From assembly GCF_002803065.1 (NCBI RefSeq), contig NZ_NNBL01000003.1, positions 703,461 through 767,460 of the forward strand: DNA of 64,000 nucleotides, written 5' to 3'. The DNA comes from Streptomyces sp. CB01635. GTDB taxonomy: Bacteria > Actinomycetota > Actinomycetes > Streptomycetales > Streptomycetaceae. Both the position numbers and the translations under genes were made by a program. Below, one piece after another: positions 8,004-17,715 of this stretch; position 1 is the stretch's first letter; each line of letters starts with the position of its first letter. The notes below the pieces were generated by a model, which saw only the letters and a list, made by a program, of their open reading frames with translations, had not been told where the DNA came from and ran no database searches.

Positions 8004-9298
8004 CGCCGATGACCACCGCGGGGGAGAAGGCGACGATGCCGGGCGGATCCGCCCGGCGGGCCCTCGTCGGCCGGCTGTCCTGGGGACTGGCCGACCAGGC
8101 GGCCTCCAGCATGAGCAACTTCGTGGTGGGGATCTACGTGGCCCGCTCGCTGGGGGTGACCGCGTTCGGCGTGTTCAGCCTGGCCTGGGTGACCTACGGC
8201 GTGGTGCTCAACGTCTCCCGCGGCCTTGCCACCGACCCGCTCGTGGTGCGCTTCAGCGGAGCGCCGGACGCCTCCTGGCGCGGGGCGGTGGCCCGGTCGT
8301 CGGGTACCGCGCTCGGCGTCGGTGCCGCCATCGGCGTGGCGTGTCTGGTGGTCGGGCTCGGTCTCGGCGGCAGCGTGGGGCCCGCGTTCGCCTGCCTCGG
8401 CGTCATGCTGCCCGGGCTGCTGCTGCAGGACGCCTGGCGGTTCTCGTTCTTCGCCGCCGGCACCGGGCGGAAGGCGTTCGTCAACGACCTCGTCTGGGGC
8501 GTCGCACTCGTCCCGGCCCTGGTCGTGGCGGCCCGCGTGGGCACCGTGGCCGCCTTCGTGCTCGCCTGGGGCGCGTCCGCCACGGTGGCGGCGGGGTACG
8601 GCTACTTCCAGTCCGGCATCCGGCCCCGGATGACGGGAGCGCGCGGGTGGCTTCGCGAGCAGCGCGATCTCGGCTACCGGTACCTGGTCGAGAACGTCAG
8701 CCTCAGCGGCGCGAACCAGCTGCGGGCGTACGGGCTCGGCGCGATCGTCGGAGTCAGTGCGGTGGGTGCGGTCCGGGGTGCCGAGTTGCTGCTCGGCCCG
8801 TTCCTCGCCGTGCTGATGGGTCTTTCGCTGGTCACCGTCCCAGAGGCGGCACGGGTGCTGCGGCGGGCCCCGCAGCGCCTCGGTACGTTCTGCCTCCTGC
8901 TGGGCGGCGGGCAGGCCGTCGCCGCGCTGCTCTGGGGCGGGGCGCTGCTGCTGATGCCGGACCGGCTCGGCGAGCTCGTGCTCGGCAGCGTCTGGCACTC
9001 CGCCGCTGAGCTCATCGTGCCGATCACCCTCGGCGTCGCGGGCGCCGGCCTCGGCACCGGCGCGGCGGCCGGGCTGCGCGCGCTCGCCGCGGCCCGGCGC
9101 AGCCTGCGCTGCCAGCTGTTCGCCTCCGCCTGCTATGTGAGCTGCGGGCTCGGCGGGGCGGCCGTCGCCGGCACGGTCGGCTCGGCCTGGGGCGTCGCCG
9201 CCGCGACCGTCAGCGGTTCGGCCGTGTGGTGGCTGCAACTGCGGTCCGCCCTGCGCGAGGACCGCCACAACCGCATCCCCGAAGTGAGGACCTCATGA
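8000..9298 (+). CDS. Polysaccharide flippase (Wzx/MATE-like)
   Basis: This 432-residue integral membrane protein has about twelve hydrophobic helices and the layout of lipopolysaccharide-type flippases of the MOP superfamily. LSWGLADQAASSMSNFVVGIYVARSLG near the N-terminus is the typical first helix region. It would move lipid-linked repeat units across the membrane for the Wzy-like polymerase. The ATG at 8000 overlaps the preceding stop; an ATG at 8009 would remove only three residues. It is followed by a GT2 gene with another 4-base overlap. Confidence 0.85.
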   Translation: MTPMTTAGEKATMPGGSARRALVGRLSWGLADQAASSMSNFVVGIYVARSLGVTAFGVFSLAWVTYGVVLNVSRGLATDPLVVRFSGAPDASWRGAVARSSGTALGVGAAIGVACLVVGLGLGGSVGPAFACLGVMLPGLLLQDAWRFSFFAAGTGRKAFVNDLVWGVALVPALVVAARVGTVAAFVLAWGASATVAAGYGYFQSGIRPRMTGARGWLREQRDLGYRYLVENVSLSGANQLRAYGLGAIVGVSAVGAVRGAELLLGPFLAVLMGLSLVTVPEAARVLRRAPQRLGTFCLLLGGGQAVAALLWGGALLLMPDRLGELVLGSVWHSAAELIVPITLGVAGAGLGTGAAAGLRALAAARRSLRCQLFASACYVSCGLGGAAVAGTVGSAWGVAAATVSGSAVWWLQLRSALREDRHNRIPEVRTS

Positions 9299-10242
9299 CC
9301 GTCCAACCCAGGCTGAGCATCGGCCTGCCCGTGTACAACGGCGAGGAGTACCTGGCCGAGTCGCTCGACGCCTTGCTCGGCCAGACCTACGAGGACTTCG
9401 AGCTGGTCATCTCCGACAACGCCTCGACCGACGGGACCCAGGACATCTGCCGCCGGTACGCCGCGCAGGACTCGCGCATCCGGTACCTCCGGCTGCCCCG
9501 GAACATCGGCGCCACGCCGAACCACAACCGTGTGTTCACCGAGTGCCGCGGCGAGTTGTTCAAGTGGGCCTCGCACGACGACCTGTACGGCCGGGACCTG
9601 CTGCAGCGCTGCGTTCAGACGCTGGACGAGCGGCCGGACGTGATCCTCGCGCACAGCGGCCAGGCGGTCATCGACGGCGACGGTCAGGTGAAGGTCCCGT
9701 ACGAATACGGGCTCGCCACCGACTCGCCGCACCCGCCGGAGCGCTTCCGCAGTCTGCTGTTCGAGCCCGGTGGCGACGACTTCTACGGGGTGATGCGGGC
9801 CGACATGCTGCGCCGCGTGAAGCCGCTCGACAGCTACCACCACGCGGACCGCACGTTCGTCGCCGAGATCACCTTGCACGGGCCCTTCCACCAGGTTCCG
9901 GAGCTGCTGTACTTCCGCCGGGACCACCCCACCCGCGCGGAGCGGGCGAACCCGGGCAAGCGCTCCCGGTCCGTCAACCTGGACCCACGCCGGGCCGGCC
10001 TGCTGCACCCGACGCCCCGGCTGCTGGCCGAGTACGTCTGGGGCTTCGTAGCGGCGATCAGGCGGGCGCCGTTGTCCCAGGCCGACCGGCGCGCGTGCTA
10101 CCGCCACCTGGCCTCATGGATGTCCAGCCGGGTCCGGCCCGGCGCCGGCGAGCGGGTCGAGGACCGCGCCCCGGTCGAACCGAGCGGGCTCACTGTCTCC
10201 GTCGACGCCCTCGTCGCCGGCCGTGAGGGGAGGCAGGCATGA
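9295..10242 (+). CDS. Glycosyltransferase family 2
   Basis: This 315-residue inverting GT-A enzyme has RLSIGLPVYNGEEYL at its N-terminus, ISDNASTDGT near residue 41 and HDDLYGRD near 98, the last being the DxD-type metal site. It is expected to transfer a sugar from a nucleotide donor to the lipid-linked intermediate in the cytoplasm. The ATG overlaps the flippase stop. The last 60 residues are less conserved and rich in Arg and Ala. Donor and linkage cannot be predicted. Confidence 0.88.
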   Translation: MTVQPRLSIGLPVYNGEEYLAESLDALLGQTYEDFELVISDNASTDGTQDICRRYAAQDSRIRYLRLPRNIGATPNHNRVFTECRGELFKWASHDDLYGRDLLQRCVQTLDERPDVILAHSGQAVIDGDGQVKVPYEYGLATDSPHPPERFRSLLFEPGGDDFYGVMRADMLRRVKPLDSYHHADRTFVAEITLHGPFHQVPELLYFRRDHPTRAERANPGKRSRSVNLDPRRAGLLHPTPRLLAEYVWGFVAAIRRAPLSQADRRACYRHLASWMSSRVRPGAGERVEDRAPVEPSGLTVSVDALVAGREGRQA

Positions 10243-11483
10243 CGTCCGCGGACGAAACTCCGGTGCGCGTCGGGATCTTCGGCCTGCTCGGCTCCGGCAA
10301 CCTCGGCAACGACGGATCGCTCGAAGCCGTGCTCGGGTACCTCCGCGCCGAGCGCCCGGAGGCGGTCGTGGACGCGCTGTGCGGCGGACCCGAGGCCGTG
10401 ACGACCCGGTTCGGGATCCCCGCGACGCGGCTGCACTGGTACCGCGGCGAGTACCGGACCGCGTCGCGGGCGGGCGCGATCGTGGCGAAGGGTCTGGGCA
10501 AACTGGTCGACGCCGTCCGCACCGCCGCCTGGGTGCGCCGGCACGACGTGGTGATCGTGCCAGGCATGGGCGTCCTGGAGGCCACGCTGCCGCTGCGGCC
10601 GTGGGGCTTCCCGTACGCGCTGTTCCTGCTCTGCGCGTCCGGCCGGCTGTGCGGCACCCGGGTCGCGCTGGTCGGTGTCGGCGCCGCCCCGATCGGCAAC
10701 CGCCCGATCCGGGCCCTGGTCCGTTGGTCGGCGCGGCTTGCCACGTACCGGTCGTACCGGGACGCCCAATCCCGCGACGCAATGCGAGAGATGGGCGTGG
10801 ACACCGCGCAGGACGAGGTGTACCCGGACCTCACCTTCGCCCTGCCGGCGCTGCCCGCAAGTGCACCCTCCGATCCGCCGGGGCCGGTCTGTGTCGGCGT
10901 CATGGACTTCCACGGCAGTGACGACGACCGCGCCCGGGCCGAGGAGATCCACCGGCGCTACCTCGACGGGACGACCCGCTTCGTCCGTGCGCTGGCCGAG
11001 GACGGCAGGCCGGTCCGGCTCCTCACCGGCGACGAGTGCGATGCGCCGGTGGTCGCCGCGATCCTCGACGCGGTGGACTCACCGCTGGTCACCGCCGCCG
11101 AAGCGGCCTCGCTGGCCGACCTGATGAAGGAGATGGCGGCCGCCGACACCGTGGTGGCGACCCGCTACCACAACCTGGTCTGCGCGCTGAAGGTCGGCGT
11201 ACCGACGCTCGCACTCAGCTACGCGGCCAAGAGCGACGCGCTCATGGACCGGATGGGCCTGGCCGATTTCCGCCACCCGGCCCGCGAGGTCGACGCCGAC
11301 CAACTGCGCGCACAGTTCCGGGCGTTGGAGCAGCGATCGGCGGAACTCCGGCGGACCCTCACCGAGCGCAACCTGACCGCCGCGCAGCAACTCGAGGACC
11401 AGTTCACCGCCTTGACCACGGCCCTCTTTCCGGCGGCCGGCCCTGCCCCTGCCCTTGCCAACGCCCTGCGGGAGACTCCATGA
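10239..11483 (+). CDS. Polysaccharide pyruvyl transferase family protein
   Basis: This 414-residue protein has an N-terminal GIFGLLGSGNLGNDGSLEA segment and a C-terminal ATRYHNLVCALKVGVPTLALSY stretch, both characteristic of the polysaccharide pyruvyl transferase (CsaB/WcaK) family. Members add a pyruvyl ketal from phosphoenolpyruvate to a sugar residue, giving the polymer negative charge. It overlaps the GT2 gene and the RmlC-like gene by four bases each, so pyruvylation is probably part of repeat-unit assembly. Some family members act outside polysaccharide synthesis, but the context here argues for it. Confidence 0.87.
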   Translation: MTSADETPVRVGIFGLLGSGNLGNDGSLEAVLGYLRAERPEAVVDALCGGPEAVTTRFGIPATRLHWYRGEYRTASRAGAIVAKGLGKLVDAVRTAAWVRRHDVVIVPGMGVLEATLPLRPWGFPYALFLLCASGRLCGTRVALVGVGAAPIGNRPIRALVRWSARLATYRSYRDAQSRDAMREMGVDTAQDEVYPDLTFALPALPASAPSDPPGPVCVGVMDFHGSDDDRARAEEIHRRYLDGTTRFVRALAEDGRPVRLLTGDECDAPVVAAILDAVDSPLVTAAEAASLADLMKEMAAADTVVATRYHNLVCALKVGVPTLALSYAAKSDALMDRMGLADFRHPAREVDADQLRAQFRALEQRSAELRRTLTERNLTAAQQLEDQFTALTTALFPAAGPAPALANALRETP

Positions 11484-12031
11484 AAGCGATCGACGTCCCG
11501 GAGATCGACGGCGCCTACCTCTTCGAACCGACGCCGTACGCCGACGAACGCGGCTTCTTCTGCCGCACCTTCGACGCCGAGGTGGTCCGCTCGGTGGGCC
11601 TCGACCCGGACGCCTTCGTCCAGGACAGCGTGTCCCGCTCGGTCCGGGGCGTGCTGCGCGGCCTGCACCTGCGCACCGGCGCAGGCGAGGCCAAGCTGGT
11701 CCGGTGCTCGTACGGGAGCATCTTCGACGTCGTCGTGGACCTGCGGCCCGACTCGCCGACCTACCGCAACCGGGCCTTCTTCGAACTGTCCGGCGAGACG
11801 CAGGTGACCCTGTACATCCCGGCGGGGTGCGCGCACGGCTTCCAGGCGCTGACCGAAACCGCCGACACCTCGTACCGGATCGACCGCCCGCACGATCCGG
11901 CCGAGGACGTGACGATCGCCTTCGACGACCCGGAGCTCGCCATCCCCTGGCCGCTGCCGGTCATATCGATGTCCCAGCGGGACCGGGAGGCGCCGGGACT
12001 CGCCGAGGCCCTGAAGCAAAAGGAGACGTGA
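11480..12031 (+). CDS. rfbC: dTDP-4-dehydrorhamnose 3,5-epimerase family protein (RmlC-like)
   Basis: This 183-residue cupin of the RmlC family has the usual length. It keeps the catalytic base His63 in RGVLRGLHLR, the conserved PAGCAHGFQAL turn near residues 113-123 and the FDDPELAIPWP C-terminal motif with its Asp. It epimerises C-3 and/or C-5 of a 4-keto-deoxysugar nucleotide. No other rhamnose genes are adjacent, so the substrate may be the unusual sugar made by the cassette upstream rather than dTDP-rhamnose precursors. It is coupled by an ATGA overlap to the pyruvyltransferase and lies seven bases before the aminotransferase. Confidence 0.88.
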   Translation: MKAIDVPEIDGAYLFEPTPYADERGFFCRTFDAEVVRSVGLDPDAFVQDSVSRSVRGVLRGLHLRTGAGEAKLVRCSYGSIFDVVVDLRPDSPTYRNRAFFELSGETQVTLYIPAGCAHGFQALTETADTSYRIDRPHDPAEDVTIAFDDPELAIPWPLPVISMSQRDREAPGLAEALKQKET

Positions 12032-12038
12032 AGTCAGC

Positions 12039-13430
12039 GTGGATGCCGAAGAGCTCCTCCTGCCCCGGTCGCAGCTGGCGAACAAGCGGCTGCACGCCAT
12101 GATCCCCGGCGGCGCGCACACCTACGCCAAGGGCGACGACCAGTACCCCGAGAACCTGGCCCCGGTCATCAGCCACGGCCGCGGTGCCCACGTGTGGGAC
12201 ATCGACGACAACCGCTACATCGAGTACGGGTCCGGCCTGCGGTCGGTCAGCCTCGGCCATGCCCACCCGCGCGTGCTCGAGGCGGTGCGGCGGGAACTCG
12301 ACCGCGGCAGCAACTTCGTCCGGCCGTCCATCGTGGAGGTCGAGGCCGCGGAACGCTTCCTGGCCACGGTGCCGACCGCCGACATGGTCAAGTTCGCGAA
12401 GAACGGCTCCGACGTCACCACCGCCGCGGTGCGCCTCGCCCGCGCCGTCACCGGGCGCACGCGGGTGGCCATCTGCGGCGACCATCCGTTCTTCTCCGTC
12501 GACGACTGGTTCATCGGCACATCGCCGATGTCCGCCGGTGTTCCGGCGGCGACCACCGAGCTCACCGTGGCGTTCCCCTACGGGGACCTGGCCGCCACGG
12601 AGGAGCTGCTCACCCGGTACCAGGACGAGGTCGCCTGTCTGATCCTCGAACCCCTCGGCCACACCGAGCCTTCCCCCAGCTCTCAACTTCTCCCCGAGCC
12701 TTCGGCCGGGAAGTGCCCCGCGAGCAGTGGAGACCCCACTCCCGGGTACCTCGCCGGCCTGCGCGAGCTGGCCGACCGGCACGGCTGTGTACTGATCTTC
12801 GACGAGATGATCACCGGCCTGCGCTGGTCCGAGGCGGGCGCCCAGGGTCTGTACGGCGTGGTCCCCGACCTCTCCACGTTCGGCAAGGCGCTGGGCAACG
12901 GGTTCGCCGTCTCCGCGCTGGCCGGCCGCCGCGATCTGATGGAGCGGGGCGGACTTCGTCACTCCAGCGAGCGGGTGTTCCTGCTGTCCACCACGCACGG
13001 TGCGGAAACGCACTCGCTGGCCGCCGCGACGGCCGTGCTCACCACGTACGTCGAGGAGGGCATCACCGCACAACTGCACGCCCTCGGGGAGCGGTTGGCC
13101 ACCGGTGTCCGCGAGGCCGCGGCGAGCATGGGCGTCGGCGACCACGTCGTCGTCCGGGGCCGGGCCAGCAACCTGGTCTTCGCCACCCTCGACGAGAACG
13201 GGCAGCCGTCGCAGCAGTACCGCACCTTGTTCCTGCGCCGGCTCATCGAGGGCGGAATCCTTGCCCCGTCGTTCGTGGTGAGCAGCGCGCTCGGCGACGC
13301 CGACATCGACCGCACTGTCGACGTGGTGGCCCAGGCATGTGCGGTGTACCGGAAGGCACTGGACGCCGCCGACCCCACCCCCTGGTTGGCCGGGCGGCCG
13401 GTGAAGCCCGTGTTCCGCCGCTTGGCGTGA
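12039..13430 (+). CDS. Class III aminotransferase, glutamate-1-semialdehyde aminomutase type, with an in-frame insert
   Basis: This 463-residue PLP enzyme has the GSA-aminomutase pattern: PGGAHTY at residues 23-29, FAKNGSDVTTAAVRLAR near 119, IFDEMITGLR near 253 and the PLP lysine Lys283 in STFGKALGNG. It closes the polysaccharide operon, so it more likely aminates a sugar-derived aldehyde or ketone than serves heme synthesis; that is inference. Residues 211-234 (12669-12740) are a Ser/Pro-rich block interrupting the EPLGHTE...PGYLAGLREL stretch that is normally continuous in this family. It appears to be a repeat element read in frame. The start is GTG seven bases after the previous stop. 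Confidence 0.85.
   Translation: MDAEELLLPRSQLANKRLHAMIPGGAHTYAKGDDQYPENLAPVISHGRGAHVWDIDDNRYIEYGSGLRSVSLGHAHPRVLEAVRRELDRGSNFVRPSIVEVEAAERFLATVPTADMVKFAKNGSDVTTAAVRLARAVTGRTRVAICGDHPFFSVDDWFIGTSPMSAGVPAATTELTVAFPYGDLAATEELLTRYQDEVACLILEPLGHTEPSPSSQLLPEPSAGKCPASSGDPTPGYLAGLRELADRHGCVLIFDEMITGLRWSEAGAQGLYGVVPDLSTFGKALGNGFAVSALAGRRDLMERGGLRHSSERVFLLSTTHGAETHSLAAATAVLTTYVEEGITAQLHALGERLATGVREAAASMGVGDHVVVRGRASNLVFATLDENGQPSQQYRTLFLRRLIEGGILAPSFVVSSALGDADIDRTVDVVAQACAVYRKALDAADPTPWLAGRPVKPVFRRLA
12669..12740. repeat. Streptomyces-type interspersed repeat inserted in frame in a coding region
   Basis: About 72 bases (24 codons) split the family-conserved stretch between LEPLGHTE and PGYLAGL of the aminotransferase. 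The insert begins with TTCCCCCAGCTCTCAACTTC, resembling the C-rich palindromic elements common between Streptomyces genes, and contains a local dyad around GAGCCTTCGGC. Because its length is a multiple of three, the gene stays open. The match to the usual element is degenerate, so the identification is moderate. Confidence 0.5.
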
Positions 13431-13437
13431 CGTGACG

Positions 13438-14175
13438 TCAGCGACGCGCCCGCCGACCGGCGGTGGCCGTCCGGTCGCCCAGCCGGTCGGCCGTCCGGTC
13501 GACCAGCCACGCGGTCGCCGGTATCACCACGAGCGCGGTGCACCAGCCGCCGAGGACGTCGGTCGGGTAGTGCGCGCCCAGGACGACCTGCGCCCAGCCC
13601 ATGGCGGCGCCGCCGACCAGCGCTGCGGCGAGCACGAGTGAGGTGCCGGCCGTCCTGCCGAGGCCGAACCGGCCGGTCGCGAGCAGGGCCAGCACGAAGG
13701 CGAGCGCAGTGGCGAAGGCGGTGTGCCCGCTCGGGTACGACAGGTTCTCGTCGCCGTGGATGGTGCGTCCCACCAGTTGCTTGAGCAGTGTCGTCGTCCC
13801 CACCGTGATGCCGGCGCCGGCAACGACGAGCACCGCTGCACGAGGAAGCCGAAGCAGCATGCAGCCCGTCACGGTGGCCGCTACCAGCATCGCCGCTCCC
13901 GCGGGGTCGCCCAAGAAGTCCGTGGCCAGAGCGACGTGCCGCCACAGCGGCCCCACACCCTCCACCGCCGCCCAGATCCGCGCGTCCACCCTGCCAGGCC
14001 GGCCGGCCCCGGCATACAGGACCCCGAGCACGACGACCACCAGCGCGGCGAGGGCCGCAACCAGCCCGAGCCGCATCCGCAACGACGGGGGCAGCACCAC
14101 GGGCGCCGGCCGACCGGTCACACGCCCACCGCGTCCGGTCGACCTGCGGTGGGGACCTTCTTGTCCACCGTGCAC
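13438..14175 (-). CDS. PAP2-family membrane phosphatase
   Basis: This protein has up to 245 residues and five to six hydrophobic helices. It carries the three phosphatase motifs of the PAP2 family: KQLVGR, then YPSGHTAFA, then VVLGAHYPTDVLGG. Such enzymes dephosphorylate lipid phosphates, for example undecaprenyl pyrophosphate or phosphatidic acid, on the outer face of the membrane. It converges on the polysaccharide operon with a 7-base gap, and recycling of lipid carrier would fit that neighbour, but this is inference. The start is uncertain: GTG at 14175 is the longest version, GTG at 14121 and ATG at 14076 are alternatives, and none has a strong ribosome site. Confidence 0.85.
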   Translation of the reverse strand: MHGGQEGPHRRSTGRGGRVTGRPAPVVLPPSLRMRLGLVAALAALVVVVLGVLYAGAGRPGRVDARIWAAVEGVGPLWRHVALATDFLGDPAGAAMLVAATVTGCMLLRLPRAAVLVVAGAGITVGTTTLLKQLVGRTIHGDENLSYPSGHTAFATALAFVLALLATGRFGLGRTAGTSLVLAAALVGGAAMGWAQVVLGAHYPTDVLGGWCTALVVIPATAWLVDRTADRLGDRTATAGRRARR

Positions 14176-14632
14176 AGCGTCGGGCGTTGCGGGATTACGA
14201 CGCCGCCCTGCCGGCGCCCCGCGACGGAGGGGTGCTTCCGGGCGACTCCGGTGACCGTAGGTCCGGGCACGCCACGGCCCAGGTGTCCCGTCAAGTCCGC
14301 GGCTCCCACGAGCAGGTCGGAAACGGCATCGTCGCGGCCACTGCCGGCCGGGCCCGCGCCAAGAGCATCGCGTCTCGGACGTTGGTCGCCGGCTGCTTCT
14401 CCGGCCCCGATGACAAACCCGTCAAGCACGAACGGGACTCGGCCGACCTCCAGGTCCGCTCCGGCCGGTCGATCCAACGTGAGCCCCCCGTCGTGTCCGT
14501 CTGCCCTCCAGCGTCCACAACTGCCCTGCGGACACCGGCTCCTGGCCTGTACGACTCCGCGGGAGCCGTAAGCCTGTGCAGCCTCGAACTTACCGGCCCG
14601 GTCTGGGCTACGAGCAGTACGACACTACGGAG
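14176..14632. other. Gene-free stretch without a recognisable product
   Basis: About 450 bases lie between the PAP2 gene and the terminator of the aldehyde dehydrogenase gene. Short frames are open on both strands, but their translations are low-complexity and match no family I recognise, and none has a convincing ribosome site. It marks the boundary between the polysaccharide locus and the catabolic genes and may hold decayed sequence. Confidence 0.4.
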
Positions 14633-14673
14633 GTCGGGTACCTGAGGGTCAACGTACCCTTCAGGTACCCGAC
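14633..14673 (-). terminator. Long hairpin after the aldehyde dehydrogenase gene
   Basis: A near-perfect inverted repeat sits just beyond the stop of exaC (14682). Left arm GTCGGGTACCTGAGGGT (14633-14649) pairs with ACCCTTCAGGTACCCGAC (14656-14673) apart from one bulge, with a loop of about six bases. No U-run is visible on the minus strand, which is common for Streptomyces terminators. Confidence 0.7.
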
Positions 14674-14681
14674 TCGAGGCT

Positions 14682-16205
<1,524 letters not shown>

Positions 16206-16259
16206 CTTGGCTGGCCTCCCGTGCGAGCCGCCCGCCGTTGGGCAGCTTTCGCACGGAGG

Positions 16260-17606
16260 CTAGGCGCGCGGACGTTGCAGATACGTTGCGAACGACGTCG
16301 GGGGGCCGGGCGCGGCCTGTTCCGCGTCGAGTTCCCTGAGCCGGGCGAGCACGGGCGGCGCCGGGCGCACCGTGGCCAGCGCCCGCCACACGTCGAGGTC
16401 CTCCTCGCCCCACGGTGCGTGCGCCCAGTCCGCGAGCAGGTCGGGGTCGCCCCGCGCGATGAGCGCGGCACGAATCTCGTCGGTGAGCCTGCGCCGTATA
16501 CGAACGACGGCAGGGGCCTGCGAGCCGGGCAGCAGCGGTCCGCCGAACGCGGCGGCGGCCGCCGTCACCGCGCCCGTCCCCAGGCGCCGCTCGACCGTCC
16601 CGAAGTCGGACTCGACGGGCGCCGCCAGGCGGTAGGGGCGCGAGCCGAGGATGTCGGGGCCGAGTACCCGGCGCAGGCGCGCCAGTTCGGCCCGCAGCGT
16701 CACAGGTGTGACCGACTCGTCCTCGTACAGGGCGCACAGCAGCTCGTCGCCGGTCAGGCCCTCCGGGTGGCGGGCCAGCAGGACGAGGATCTCGCTGTGC
16801 CGGCGGCTGAGGCGGATCTTGCGTCCGCCGCTCGTGATGAGGAGCGCCTCGTCCCGGCCGAGCGCGGTGAGCCGGAGACTGTCCGCGTCCGAAGGCGGCG
16901 GCGCGAGCAGCGCCAGCTGGGACTCCGCCGCACGGGCCACCGCCTGCACGAAGGCGAGGCTGTGCGGATGGGCAAGCCCGTCCCCGCCCGTGATGTCGAC
17001 GGCGCCGAGCAGCCGCCCCGAACGCGGATCGTGCACGGGGGCCGCCGCGCAGGTCCACGGCTGGACGCGCCGGATGAAGTGCTCGGCGGCGAACACCTGG
17101 ACGGGCCGGTCGACCGCCACGGCCGTGCCCGGCGCGTTCGTCCCCATCGCCGTCTCCGACCAGCGCGCGCCCGGCACGAAGTTCATCTTCCCGGCCCGCT
17201 GCCGCGTCGTCCGGTCGCCCTCGACCCACAGGAGCCTGCCGTGCGCGTCACACACGGCGAGCAGATGCTCGCCGTCCTGGGCGAACGTGCCCATGAGTTC
17301 ACGGAACAGCGGCATGACCCGGGCCAGCGGATGCTCGGCGCGGTACGCCCCGAGGTCGCCGTCGCTCAGCTCCACCGACGCGGAGGCGTCCGGGCTGACG
17401 TGCGCTCCGGCGGAGCGCCGCCAGGAATCGGCCACCACGGAGCGCACCGGGCGGGACACGGTCCCCGCGGCGGTGAACGTCTCGTGCGCGCGGCGCAGGA
17501 CCCGTACCCGCTCGGACGGATCGGTGCCCGGCTCCAGGGCCACCCATGGATCGGTCAAGTCGGCCTCCCCGGCGGGCGATGCGGCGGTGCATCGCTGTGG
17601 GGACAT
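16260..17606 (-). CDS. AcoR-like regulator with GAF and winged-helix domains
   Basis: This protein has about 448 residues. The N-terminal half carries the SWRRS signature (61-65) and a GAF sensor domain (about 95-230) like the input half of AcoR activators. No sigma-54 AAA+ domain follows. Instead, residues of about 270-345 form an OmpR/SARP-like winged helix (KIRLSRRHSEILVLLARHPEGLTGDELL). This layout is common in actinobacteria next to aldehyde dehydrogenases, and the gene stands 54 bases upstream of exaC in the same direction. I chose the ATG at 17606; a GTG at 17666 would add 20 residues of no family character. The ligand is probably an aldehyde or alcohol metabolite, by inference. Confidence 0.8.
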   Translation of the reverse strand: MSPQRCTAASPAGEADLTDPWVALEPGTDPSERVRVLRRAHETFTAAGTVSRPVRSVVADSWRRSAGAHVSPDASASVELSDGDLGAYRAEHPLARVMPLFRELMGTFAQDGEHLLAVCDAHGRLLWVEGDRTTRQRAGKMNFVPGARWSETAMGTNAPGTAVAVDRPVQVFAAEHFIRRVQPWTCAAAPVHDPRSGRLLGAVDITGGDGLAHPHSLAFVQAVARAAESQLALLAPPPSDADSLRLTALGRDEALLITSGGRKIRLSRRHSEILVLLARHPEGLTGDELLCALYEDESVTPVTLRAELARLRRVLGPDILGSRPYRLAAPVESDFGTVERRLGTGAVTAAAAAFGGPLLPGSQAPAVVRIRRRLTDEIRAALIARGDPDLLADWAHAPWGEEDLDVWRALATVRPAPPVLARLRELDAEQAAPGPPTSFATYLQRPRA

Positions 17607-17715
17607 CGTCGCGCCGGGGACGCATACGGACAAGCGTCCCGACACTGATCCGCACGGATGCGTCACAGTGCGTGCGCGCCGGGCAGGCCGACCCCGCTGC
17701 GCTCCTGGCCACCAC

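Noticed and set aside
14187..14645. 152-codon + strand frame in the spacer before exaC
   Set aside because: No family resemblance, no ribosome site, biased composition, and it ends inside the exaC terminator hairpin.
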